From positions 1 to 19,033 of the forward strand of contig DJMM01000023.1 of NCBI GenBank assembly GCA_002435365.1: a DNA stretch of 19,033 nt. Direction: 5' to 3'. The notes under the pieces are model-generated. The model was given only the letters and a program-made list of their open reading frames with translations, was not told the origin of the DNA and did not search any database. Below, one piece after another: positions 12,371 to 19,033 of the stretch. Position 1 is the stretch's first letter. Every line of letters begins with the position of its first letter. The position numbers and the translations under genes were made by a program. The stretch is from Ignavibacteriales bacterium UBA6490 (GTDB lineage Bacteria; Bacteroidota; Ignavibacteria; Ignavibacteriales; Ignavibacteriaceae).

Positions 12371-15142
12371 ATGGCCGAAACAAAATCCAAAAAAATTAAA
12401 GTCTATAAATTAGCTTCAGAATACAATCTCTCGGTAGAGAATCTGATGGAATTTCTCCATAAGAGCGGGTATGATGTAAAGAGCCATATGTCTCCGCTGA
12501 CCGAGGAAATGGTTGAAGAAATAAACAATCATTTTAAAAAGGATATTGAGAAGGCTGAGAAACACTATAAAAAACTTGCCGAATTTGCGAAAAAAAGGGG
12601 AGAAAAAGCAGAAGAAGAGAAGAAGCCTGAAAAACCGGCGGAAGTTACAGTAGAAGCAGAACCGTCTGCAGCCGATGAAGTGAAGCCTTCCGGGATCGGG
12701 GAAATGGAAGTTTCTGAAGTTGTTCCGGGAGAAGTTTCTGCCGATAAAGTCCAGGAAGAAGTTCAGGCTGAAGCGGCAGCACAGCCGGAATCTGTTGAGA
12801 GTGCCGGGGAAAAAATTGAACAGGCAGCTGAAACAGCAGAAGAAAAGTCGGCTAAAAAAACAAAAGCAAAAGATGTTGTTGAAGCAAAGGAAGCGGGTAA
12901 AACCGATGAATCTGCAGTTGCCAGGGAAGAAACTAAAAAGGGTAGGAAAAAAGATGAAGGTAAGGAGAAAAGGGGATTTGTATCTCCAAAAGAGGCAGAA
13001 GCAGCCAAGAGAAAGGGCTTAACTGTTGTAGGCAAAATTGATCTTTCCAGTAAAAAGAAAGAAGACAAAAGGATTGAAGAAAAGCCGATAATTATTAAAG
13101 ATGCTCCTAAAACAGGCAGTGATGAAGAAGATGCAATCAAAAAACGGAAAAAGCCGAAGACAAAGAAAAAAGGCGAGGTAGTTGCAGCCGAAGAAACTCC
13201 GTTGGTTAAAAAGCGGAAGAAGATAAAGAAATTTGAGATTGACCAGAAGGAAGTAAAAGAAGCGATCAGAAAAACCCTGCTTAGTATGGATGATTCAATA
13301 ATGTCCGGCAGGGCAAGTGTCCGTAAGAAGAAAAGACGTGAAAGGGAAGCAGAGCAGGAAAAGCAGGCGGAGTTAAAACATCTTGAAGAAAAAAAGATAC
13401 GAGTAACGGAATATATTGCTGTTAACGAACTGGCCAATCTGATGGCAGTGCCGGTAAGCGAGGTTATCTCCAAATGTATCGAGCTCGGATTAATGGTGTC
13501 AATTAATCAGAGACTTGATGTTGAAACAATTACACTTGTGGCCGATGAATTCGGTTTTGATGTTGAATTTCAGAAAGAGTACACAGCAGAAATTCTTGAG
13601 GATCTGGGAGATGACGAGGAAGAGCTTAAACCACGGTCGCCTGTTGTAACAATAATGGGACACGTAGATCATGGTAAAACCTCTCTTCTTGATTATATCA
13701 GGAACTCCAATGTGGTAGCAGGTGAATCCGGCGGAATAACCCAGCATATCGGGGCCTATAAAGTTGATGTGGGAGAGGGAAAATTCATAACATTTTTAGA
13801 TACACCCGGCCACGAAGCATTTACTGCAATGCGTGCCAGGGGTGCTCAGTTAACGGATATTGTTGTACTTGTTGTAGCTGCTGATGATGCCGTAATGCCA
13901 CAAACTGTGGAAGCGATCAGTCATGCCCAGGCTGCAAATGTACCTATTGTAATTGCAATAAATAAAATTGATAAGCCGGGAGCCAACCCGGACCGGATAA
14001 GGCAGCAGCTGGCGGACAGGAATATTCTTGTTGAAGACTGGGGAGGCAAATATCAGACTGTAGAGCTTTCTGCCAAAACAGGGCACAATGTGGATGCACT
14101 GCTTGAAAAAATTCTTCTTGAAGCGGAGATACTTGATTTAAAAGCAAATCCTGATCGTGAAGCGCGCGGTGCAGTAGTTGAATCCGAGCTTGATAAGGGA
14201 AGAGGTATAACCTCGACAATACTGGTTCAGAAAGGAACGCTTGTAATCGGTGATCCTTTTATTGCCGGTATTTACCAGGGTAAGGTAAGAGCGATGTTCG
14301 ATGAAAGAGGAAACAGGGTAACGGAAGCTCCTCCTTCCACACCGGTACAGGTACTTGGTTTTGAGGGTGCTCCGCAGGCCGGGGATATGTTTATTGTTGT
14401 GGAATCGGAGAGAGTTGCCAGGGAAATAGGATTAAAGAGGCAGCAGCTAAAGCGCGAACAGGATCAGAAGCAGGTTCATCATATTACACTTGATGAAATT
14501 GCAAAGCAGATAAGTTTAGGCGGTGTAAAGGAACTTCCGCTTATCGTTAAAGGCGATGTTGATGGTTCGGTTGAAGCATTATCAGATTCGCTGATGAGGC
14601 TTTCAAATGATGAGGTTATTGTCAGGGTTATACATAAAGGTGTGGGCGGCATATCCGAGAGTGATGTACTGCTGGCTTCAGCATCCCAGGCAATCATAGT
14701 CGGATTTCACGTACGTCCCAACCTCAATGCAAGAAAGCTTGCGGAAACCCAGGATGTTGACATCAGGTTTTACAATGTAATTTATGATGCAATAAATGAG
14801 GTAAAATCCGCGCTTGAAGGACTCCTGTCGCCGGTACTGAGTGAAGAAATTGTTGCAACGCTGGAGATAAGGGATACTTTCAAAGTTCCTAAATCAGGTA
14901 CAGTTGCGGGATGTTATGTCCAGGAAGGCAAAATATCCAGGAACAGTAAAATAAGATTGATCAGAGATGGTATTGTTGTACACGAAGGTGAGATAGCATC
15001 TCTTAAAAGATTTAAAGATGATGTAAGAGAAGTAGAAACCGGGTATGAGTGCGGATTAAATATTGCAGGATTCAATGATATTAAAACAGGCGACATAATT
15101 GAAGCTTTTAAAATTGTTGAAACCAAGAAAAAGCTTGTTTAA
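12371..15142 (+). CDS. infB: Translation initiation factor IF-2
   Basis: A 923-residue GTPase that places initiator fMet-tRNA on the 30S subunit and promotes 50S joining. An IF2_N segment at residues 1-50 (KVYKLASEYNLSVENLMEFL) is followed by a long low-complexity linker (about 70-310) rich in Lys, Glu and Ala. A second N-domain (about 345-405) precedes the G domain: GHVDHGKT (430-437), DTPGHE (477-482) and NKID (531-534). Beta-barrel domains II and IV and the IF2 core domain follow, with SKSGTVAGCYV-like barrel marks near the C-terminus. The linker makes it somewhat larger than the E. coli protein (890). The start follows nusA by 8 bp after an A-rich run with no strong Shine-Dalgarno sequence. 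Confidence 0.97.
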   Translation: MAETKSKKIKVYKLASEYNLSVENLMEFLHKSGYDVKSHMSPLTEEMVEEINNHFKKDIEKAEKHYKKLAEFAKKRGEKAEEEKKPEKPAEVTVEAEPSAADEVKPSGIGEMEVSEVVPGEVSADKVQEEVQAEAAAQPESVESAGEKIEQAAETAEEKSAKKTKAKDVVEAKEAGKTDESAVAREETKKGRKKDEGKEKRGFVSPKEAEAAKRKGLTVVGKIDLSSKKKEDKRIEEKPIIIKDAPKTGSDEEDAIKKRKKPKTKKKGEVVAAEETPLVKKRKKIKKFEIDQKEVKEAIRKTLLSMDDSIMSGRASVRKKKRREREAEQEKQAELKHLEEKKIRVTEYIAVNELANLMAVPVSEVISKCIELGLMVSINQRLDVETITLVADEFGFDVEFQKEYTAEILEDLGDDEEELKPRSPVVTIMGHVDHGKTSLLDYIRNSNVVAGESGGITQHIGAYKVDVGEGKFITFLDTPGHEAFTAMRARGAQLTDIVVLVVAADDAVMPQTVEAISHAQAANVPIVIAINKIDKPGANPDRIRQQLADRNILVEDWGGKYQTVELSAKTGHNVDALLEKILLEAEILDLKANPDREARGAVVESELDKGRGITSTILVQKGTLVIGDPFIAGIYQGKVRAMFDERGNRVTEAPPSTPVQVLGFEGAPQAGDMFIVVESERVAREIGLKRQQLKREQDQKQVHHITLDEIAKQISLGGVKELPLIVKGDVDGSVEALSDSLMRLSNDEVIVRVIHKGVGGISESDVLLASASQAIIVGFHVRPNLNARKLAETQDVDIRFYNVIYDAINEVKSALEGLLSPVLSEEIVATLEIRDTFKVPKSGTVAGCYVQEGKISRNSKIRLIRDGIVVHEGEIASLKRFKDDVREVETGYECGLNIAGFNDIKTGDIIEAFKIVETKKKLV

Positions 15143-15174
15143 CAGAGTAGCTGCTCCCGGTCAAGGAGGAAATT

Positions 15175-15534
15175 ATGTCTCACAGGATAGAAAAATTTGA
15201 AAATCTGGTTAAAGAAGAGATTAGTCTTATATTTCTTTTCAAATTAAAAGACCCTCTTTTTGGATTTGTTACAATAACAAATGTTAAAGTTAGCCCCGAT
15301 CTCAAAACAGCTAAAATTTATCTGTCTGTTTTTGAAAAAGAAAGAAGAGAGGAAATTTTAGGCAAAATTACTACACAAGCCAAGTACATTCGTTCAGAGC
15401 TTGCCTCGAGGATCAGAGTAAAATTCGTACCCGAGCTTAAATTTTTTATTGATGATACAATCGACTATGTGGAAAAAATTGAGGGACTGATTAAAAAAAT
15501 TCATGAAGATGATAGTAAAAAAGGGTCTGAATAA
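15175..15534 (+). CDS. rbfA: 30S ribosome-binding factor RbfA
   Basis: A 119-residue single KH-type domain protein that binds the immature 30S subunit and helps process the 16S rRNA 5' end. Family marks are RIEKFENLVKEEISLIF at the N-terminus, DPLFGFVTITNVKVSPDLKTAKIYLSVF (residues 26-53) and VPELKFFIDDTIDYVEKIEGL near the C-terminus. Length is typical. It has the best ribosome-binding site of the operon, aaggaggaaatt before the ATG, 32 bp after infB. Its last 32 bp overlap the start of truB, which suggests translational coupling. Confidence 0.95.
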   Translation: MSHRIEKFENLVKEEISLIFLFKLKDPLFGFVTITNVKVSPDLKTAKIYLSVFEKERREEILGKITTQAKYIRSELASRIRVKFVPELKFFIDDTIDYVEKIEGLIKKIHEDDSKKGSE

Positions 15535-16228
15535 TATTTCCGGATGTGATTTTCAATCCGGTGAAATAATTTTTATTGATAAGCCGGCCGGGTGGACCTC
15601 GTTCAGGGTTGTTCATAAGATAAGGAAGGCAGCCGGAGTTAAGAAAGTTGGTCACGCTGGCACCCTTGATCCGCTTGCCACAGGTCTTCTGATACTAGCA
15701 ACCGGAAAAAAGACAAAAGAGATATCGAAATATCAGTCCTACCAGAAAACCTATACGGGCACAATTTTACTGGGAATGACATCTCCGTCGATGGATATGG
15801 AAACAGAACCTGATAATATATTCCCGGTGCCGGCATTCGGCAGGGAAGAAATTTTGAAAGTCCGGGATAAATTTCTTGGAAAAATACTTCAGGTTCCTCC
15901 GATGTACTCGGCAATCAAGTTTGGCGGCAAAACGATGTACAATCTGGCCAGGAAAGGTAAAGTTCTGGAGCTTGCTCCGCGGGAGGTGGAAATAAAGAGT
16001 TTTGAAATAAAAGAAATTAAAATTCCTGAAATAAGATTTGAGGTCACATGCTCCAAGGGAACTTACATTCGTTCGCTGGCAAATGATTTCGGCAGGGAAC
16101 TGGGCTGCGGCGCTGTTCTTGGAAGTCTCAGGAGGATAAAAATCGGTGAATATTCTGTTGATGAAGCTTTTGAAATGGATGAAATTCTCAGTTTATTAAA
16201 TGCAGAAATCCATACTGCTGCATCTTAG
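15503..16228 (+). CDS. truB: tRNA pseudouridine(55) synthase TruB
   Basis: A 241-residue enzyme that turns U55 of the tRNA T-loop into pseudouridine. The catalytic motif is GHAGTLDPLATGLL with nucleophile Asp56. Other marks are IDKPAGWTSFRVVHKIRK (25-42), the VPPMYSAIKFGGKTMYNLARKG segment (about 131-152) and CSKGTYIRSLANDFG (about 179-193). It lacks a long C-terminal PUA domain, consistent with the shorter TruB type. Two ATGs are close together (15503 and 15509); the first is given. Both lie inside the rbfA reading frame, giving an overlap of 32 or 26 bp, and neither has a good Shine-Dalgarno sequence, so coupling to rbfA translation is likely. Confidence 0.95.
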   Translation: MKMIVKKGLNNISGCDFQSGEIIFIDKPAGWTSFRVVHKIRKAAGVKKVGHAGTLDPLATGLLILATGKKTKEISKYQSYQKTYTGTILLGMTSPSMDMETEPDNIFPVPAFGREEILKVRDKFLGKILQVPPMYSAIKFGGKTMYNLARKGKVLELAPREVEIKSFEIKEIKIPEIRFEVTCSKGTYIRSLANDFGRELGCGAVLGSLRRIKIGEYSVDEAFEMDEILSLLNAEIHTAAS

Positions 16229-16294
16229 GATATCCCTTTTAATTTCTTTTTGGAGTGAAATAATATATATTTACAAGTTTATAAATTAGTTGGT

Positions 16295-17230
16295 ATGCAG
16301 ATTTTCAGGCAGAAGACGGAAGTTATAAAGGATAATAACACTGTATTGACTATAGGGACTTTTGACGGTATACATCAGGGTCATTTCCAGATACTAAATA
16401 AGGTTAAAGAAATCGCCCGCCGGAAAAACAGCAGAACAGTGTTTGTTACTTTCGATCCTCATCCGCGGAAAGTGATCTCGGAAGACTATGATTTAAAACT
16501 CCTGACGTCCTTGCAGGAAAAGATTGAAATTCTTGAATCTTACGGTATAGATTATCTTTTTTTGATAAGCTTTACAAAAGAATTCAGCAGACTGACATCA
16601 GCGGAATTCTTTCTTGAATATATAATTAATACCGTCGGCTTAAGTGATATTGTTATCGGTTTTGACCATCACTTCGGAAAAGACAGAAGCGGTGATATTA
16701 AAACAGTAAGAACCCTGGGCGATGAATATGGGTTTAATGTTTCGGTGGTTGAGCCTTTTTCAGTGGAAGGCGAAAATGTTAGTTCAACCAGGATTCGAAA
16801 CGCTCTCAATGCCGGTGATCTTTTAAAAGCCAACAAGTTTCTGGGCAGGTATTATTCTTTCAAAGGGAAAGTTGTGAAGGGTGATATGAGGGGAAGGGAA
16901 CTTGGTTTTCCCACGGCAAACCTGGAGCTGATTGATGAAGACAAACTGCTTCCTGCTCTGGGTATTTATGCGGTTAAGATTACTCTAGGGGGACAAAATT
17001 ATCTGGGACTTCTGAGTATAGGCAAGAGGCCTACTTTCTATAATTCGGATCATATAGTTCCCGAGGTGTTTATTTATGATTTCGATAAAGAGATCTATGG
17101 AGAGGAACTTAAAGCAGAACTGGTTGAAAGAATAAGGGACGAGTATAAATTTTCAGGTGCGGATGAATTGATAGCACAGATGAACAAGGATAAAGAAGCA
17201 GGAATTAAAATTTTTAATAAAGTTATTTAA
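16295..17230 (+). CDS. ribF: Bifunctional riboflavin kinase / FAD synthetase RibF
   Basis: A 311-residue two-domain enzyme that phosphorylates riboflavin to FMN and adenylates FMN to FAD. The N-terminal nucleotidyltransferase domain shows GTFDGIHQGH (21-30) and FDPHPRKV; the motif GFDHHFGKDRSG and SSTRIRNAL follow in normal order. The C-terminal flavokinase domain starts near residue 185 and contains GRELGFPTANL and a PEVFIYDFDKEIYGEEL strand pair. Length is standard. It starts 66 bp after truB with an AT-rich gap and no strong ribosome-binding site; a minor internal promoter there is possible but not clear. Its place between truB and rpsO is typical of this cluster. Confidence 0.96.
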   Translation: MQIFRQKTEVIKDNNTVLTIGTFDGIHQGHFQILNKVKEIARRKNSRTVFVTFDPHPRKVISEDYDLKLLTSLQEKIEILESYGIDYLFLISFTKEFSRLTSAEFFLEYIINTVGLSDIVIGFDHHFGKDRSGDIKTVRTLGDEYGFNVSVVEPFSVEGENVSSTRIRNALNAGDLLKANKFLGRYYSFKGKVVKGDMRGRELGFPTANLELIDEDKLLPALGIYAVKITLGGQNYLGLLSIGKRPTFYNSDHIVPEVFIYDFDKEIYGEELKAELVERIRDEYKFSGADELIAQMNKDKEAGIKIFNKVI

Positions 17231-17235
17231 ATAAT

Positions 17236-17285
17236 TAACCCCGGTAGGTTCTGGGGTTATATCGTACATCATATAAAGGTAGAAT
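17236..17285 (+). promoter_or_regulatory. rpsO leader hairpin with possible pseudoknot
   Basis: taacccc (17236-17242) pairs exactly with ggggtta (17253-17259) around a 10-nt loop. Loop bases gttct (17248-17252) can pair, with one G-U, with agaat (17281-17285), which lies between the aaaggt ribosome-binding site (17275-17280) and the rpsO ATG. There is no T-run, so it is not a simple terminator. This may be an S15 autoregulatory leader; such leaders, with varied structures, are known in several phyla. The pseudoknot is inference. Confidence 0.4.
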
Positions 17286-17288
17286 AAA

Positions 17289-17552
17289 ATGACAAAAGAA
17301 GAGAAACTTGAAATAGTTAAACAGTTTGGAAAGGACGATAAAGACTCAGGAAAGTCTGAAGTTCAGATAGCTCTTTTAACTAAGCGGATAAATGATCTTA
17401 CCGATCATTTTAACTTGCACAAAAAAGATCATCATTCACGGAGAGGACTGATGATGATGGTCGGAAAAAGAAGAAGGTTGCTTGATTATCTTATGGAAAA
17501 AGACATAGCCAGGTATAGAGCAATAATTAAAGAATTGAATATCAGAAAGTAA
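17289..17552 (+). CDS. rpsO: 30S ribosomal protein S15
   Basis: An 87-residue primary 16S rRNA-binding protein of the small-subunit platform. The whole family pattern is present: helix 1 region with KSEVQIALLTKRINDLTDHF (about residues 21-40), then the rRNA-contact segment HKKDHHSRRGLMMMVGKRRRLLDYL (about 44-68) and YRAIIKELNIRK at the end. Length is close to the usual 88-89. The ribosome-binding site is aaaggt, preceded by a 7-bp hairpin that may serve autoregulation. pnp starts 11 bp after the stop, the classic rpsO-pnp pair. Confidence 0.97.
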   Translation: MTKEEKLEIVKQFGKDDKDSGKSEVQIALLTKRINDLTDHFNLHKKDHHSRRGLMMMVGKRRRLLDYLMEKDIARYRAIIKELNIRK

Positions 17553-17563
17553 AAGGTTAATAA

Positions 17564-19033
17564 ATGGTGGTTACAAAAGAAGTCGAAATCGGTGGAAATA
17601 TATTTTCAATAGAAACCGGGAGATATGCAAAACAGGCCGGCGGTTCTGTAATGGTGCGTTTTGGTGAAACAATGGTGCTAGTAACGGCAGTTGCTGCTGA
17701 ATCAGCAGCTGAGAATCAGGATTTTTTCCCTCTCCAGGTAGAGTACAGGGAAAGAACGTCTGCAGCCGGTAAAATTCCGGGTGGTTATATAAAAAGAGAA
17801 GGAAGACCTACTGAAAAGGAAATATTGAGCTCCCGCCTGATAGACCGTCCTATTAGACCTCTTTTTCCGAAGGATTTTAGGAATGAAACGCAGATAGTTG
17901 CATTTGTTTTTTCATTCGATGGCGAACATGATGCCGATGTACTTGCAGCTACCGGTGCATCCGCCGCATTAACGTTATCAAATATTCCTTTTGAAGGGCC
18001 AATTGCTGAAGTAAGGGTAATACTCCTTGATGGCGGATTTATTGCAAATCCCTCTCATCAGCAGATTGCCCAGGCCCAACTTGAGCTTGTAGTAGGCGGA
18101 ACGGCTGATTCAATTCTTATGGTAGAGGGTGAGGCGAAAGAAGTATCCGAGGAAATTTTGCTTGATGCTCTCAAATTCGCGCATAACGAGATAAAAAAAC
18201 TTGTGCAGATTCAGCTTGAGCTTAAAGAAGCTGCCGGAAAAGCCAAAATGGAGGTGATACCGGTAGTTGCTGATCCGCAGCTTGTTGCTGATGTTCATGA
18301 ACTGGCCGCAGAAAAGTTTCGCGGGATCGTATACGCGGTTCTCGCAAAAGAAGAAAGAAGCAGCCAGAACAAACAGCTTAAGGAACTCGTGCTTGCCAGC
18401 CTGGCTGAGAAATATCCGGAAAAGGAAAAAGAGATAACCGGTATACTGGATGATCTCGAAAAAGATCTGATGCGTAACAGGATTCTTGATGAGGGAATAA
18501 GACTTGACGGCAGGAATACCGAGGAGATAAGAAAAATTTCTATTGAGCTTGGTGTACTTCCGAGAACCCATGGATCTGCATTGTTCACCAGAGGTGAAAC
18601 GCAAAGTCTTACCACATTAACATTAGGGACAAAAAATGACGAGCAGATGATAGAGGGTCTGGTTGAGGAGTATGCCAAGAAATTCATGCTGCACTATAAT
18701 TTTCCTCCCTTCAGTGTCGGTGAAGTCGGAAGAATGACAGGTGTTGGAAGACGCGAAGTTGGTCATGGTAATCTTGCAGAAAGGTCATTAAAGAATCTGA
18801 TCCCGGCAGAAAATCAGTTTCCATACACGGTGCGGCTTATCTCAGATATACTTGAATCCAACGGCTCCTCGTCGATGGCTTCAGTTTGTGCAGGATCCCT
18901 GGCATTAATGGATGGCGGTGTTCCGCTGATGAAACCTGTGGCCGGAATTGCAATGGGTCTAGTAAAAGAAGGCGATAAATATGCAATATTATCGGATATC
19001 CTGGGTAACGAAGATCATCTTGGTGACATGGAC
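17564..19033 (+). CDS. pnp: Polynucleotide phosphorylase (3'-truncated by the window edge)
   Basis: The first 490 codons of a protein usually about 700 residues long, open to the last base of the window. PNPase degrades RNA from 3' to 5' using phosphate and is part of RNA turnover complexes. The first RNase PH-like domain shows LQVEYRERTSAAGKIPGGYIKREGRPTEKEIL-type sequence (read at about residues 49-80) and RLIDRPIRPLFPK. A helical linker follows, then the second RNase PH domain from about residue 310 (RLDGRNTEEIR, GSALFTRGETQ, PFSVGEVGRMTGVGRREVGHG). The catalytic-site NEDHLGDMD aspartates are in the last residues seen. The KH and S1 domains lie outside the window. A ttaataa spacer and aaaaggt before the ATG supply the ribosome-binding site. 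Confidence 0.96.
   Translation, partial: MVVTKEVEIGGNIFSIETGRYAKQAGGSVMVRFGETMVLVTAVAAESAAENQDFFPLQVEYRERTSAAGKIPGGYIKREGRPTEKEILSSRLIDRPIRPLFPKDFRNETQIVAFVFSFDGEHDADVLAATGASAALTLSNIPFEGPIAEVRVILLDGGFIANPSHQQIAQAQLELVVGGTADSILMVEGEAKEVSEEILLDALKFAHNEIKKLVQIQLELKEAAGKAKMEVIPVVADPQLVADVHELAAEKFRGIVYAVLAKEERSSQNKQLKELVLASLAEKYPEKEKEITGILDDLEKDLMRNRILDEGIRLDGRNTEEIRKISIELGVLPRTHGSALFTRGETQSLTTLTLGTKNDEQMIEGLVEEYAKKFMLHYNFPPFSVGEVGRMTGVGRREVGHGNLAERSLKNLIPAENQFPYTVRLISDILESNGSSSMASVCAGSLALMDGGVPLMKPVAGIAMGLVKEGDKYAILSDILGNEDHLGDMD

Noticed and set aside
12763..13473. 236-codon minus-strand frame inside infB
   Set aside because: It is the Ser/Phe-rich shadow of the Lys/Glu-rich IF-2 linker, a known artefact of such composition.
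18110..18604. 164-codon minus-strand frame inside pnp
   Set aside because: It lies antisense to clear PNPase sequence and encodes nothing recognisable.

Overview
The window looks like a chromosomal segment of an Ignavibacteria-type member of the Bacteroidota/Chlorobi (FCB) group. Four things support this: a secreted protein with a C-terminal type IX secretion (T9SS) sorting domain whose linker reads NYPNPFN; a lipoprotein whose mature end starts Cys-Ser-Asp-Asp-Glu, like the Bacteroidota lipoprotein export signal; promoter-like TAnnTTTG motifs; and a complete rimP-nusA-infB-rbfA-truB-ribF-rpsO-pnp cluster in moderately AT-rich DNA. The assignment is inference from gene content; no rRNA or other marker was available.

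Left part (1-10,179) is accessory or metabolic. A gene-free stretch (1-480) holds an 11-bp phased repeat element, a terminator-like hairpin and a probable promoter. It is followed by a surface lipoprotein (481-1767), a GNAT acetyltransferase with a CGGCWCM motif (1785-2348), and an unlisted 35-residue membrane microprotein (2445-2552) closed by a strong terminator. A lone [FeFe]-hydrogenase maturation GTPase, hydF (2803-3999), and a T9SS cargo protein with a BACON-like domain (4068-5387) follow. On the minus strand, reading leftward, lie an unlisted 48-residue tail-anchored microprotein (7813-7667), a cysteine-desulfurase-like class V aminotransferase (7626-6142) and a cytidylate-kinase-like protein (6093-5392). 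Back on the plus strand come a decayed methyltransferase reading frame broken only by TGA codons (7859-8299), a RimJ/RimL-type GNAT (8315-8854), an arylamine N-acetyltransferase (8967-9743) and a hotdog thioesterase (9757-10179).

The intergenic region 10,180-10,645 contains a second 11-bp phased repeat element of different sequence but similar layout, a 15-bp direct repeat, a Bacteroidota-type promoter and a terminator-like hairpin pressed against the rimP start codon.

Right part (10,646-19,033) is core: an information-processing operon. RimP and RbfA mature the 30S subunit, NusA controls elongation and termination, IF-2 starts translation, TruB makes tRNA pseudouridine-55, RibF makes FMN/FAD, S15 is a primary 16S-binding protein and PNPase degrades RNA. 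The genes are tightly spaced and rbfA overlaps truB by 32 bp. pnp runs off the right edge.

I did not see tRNA or rRNA genes, CRISPR arrays, transposases or phage genes. The least explained signals are the two phased-repeat elements, the TGA-only broken frame and the two microproteins.
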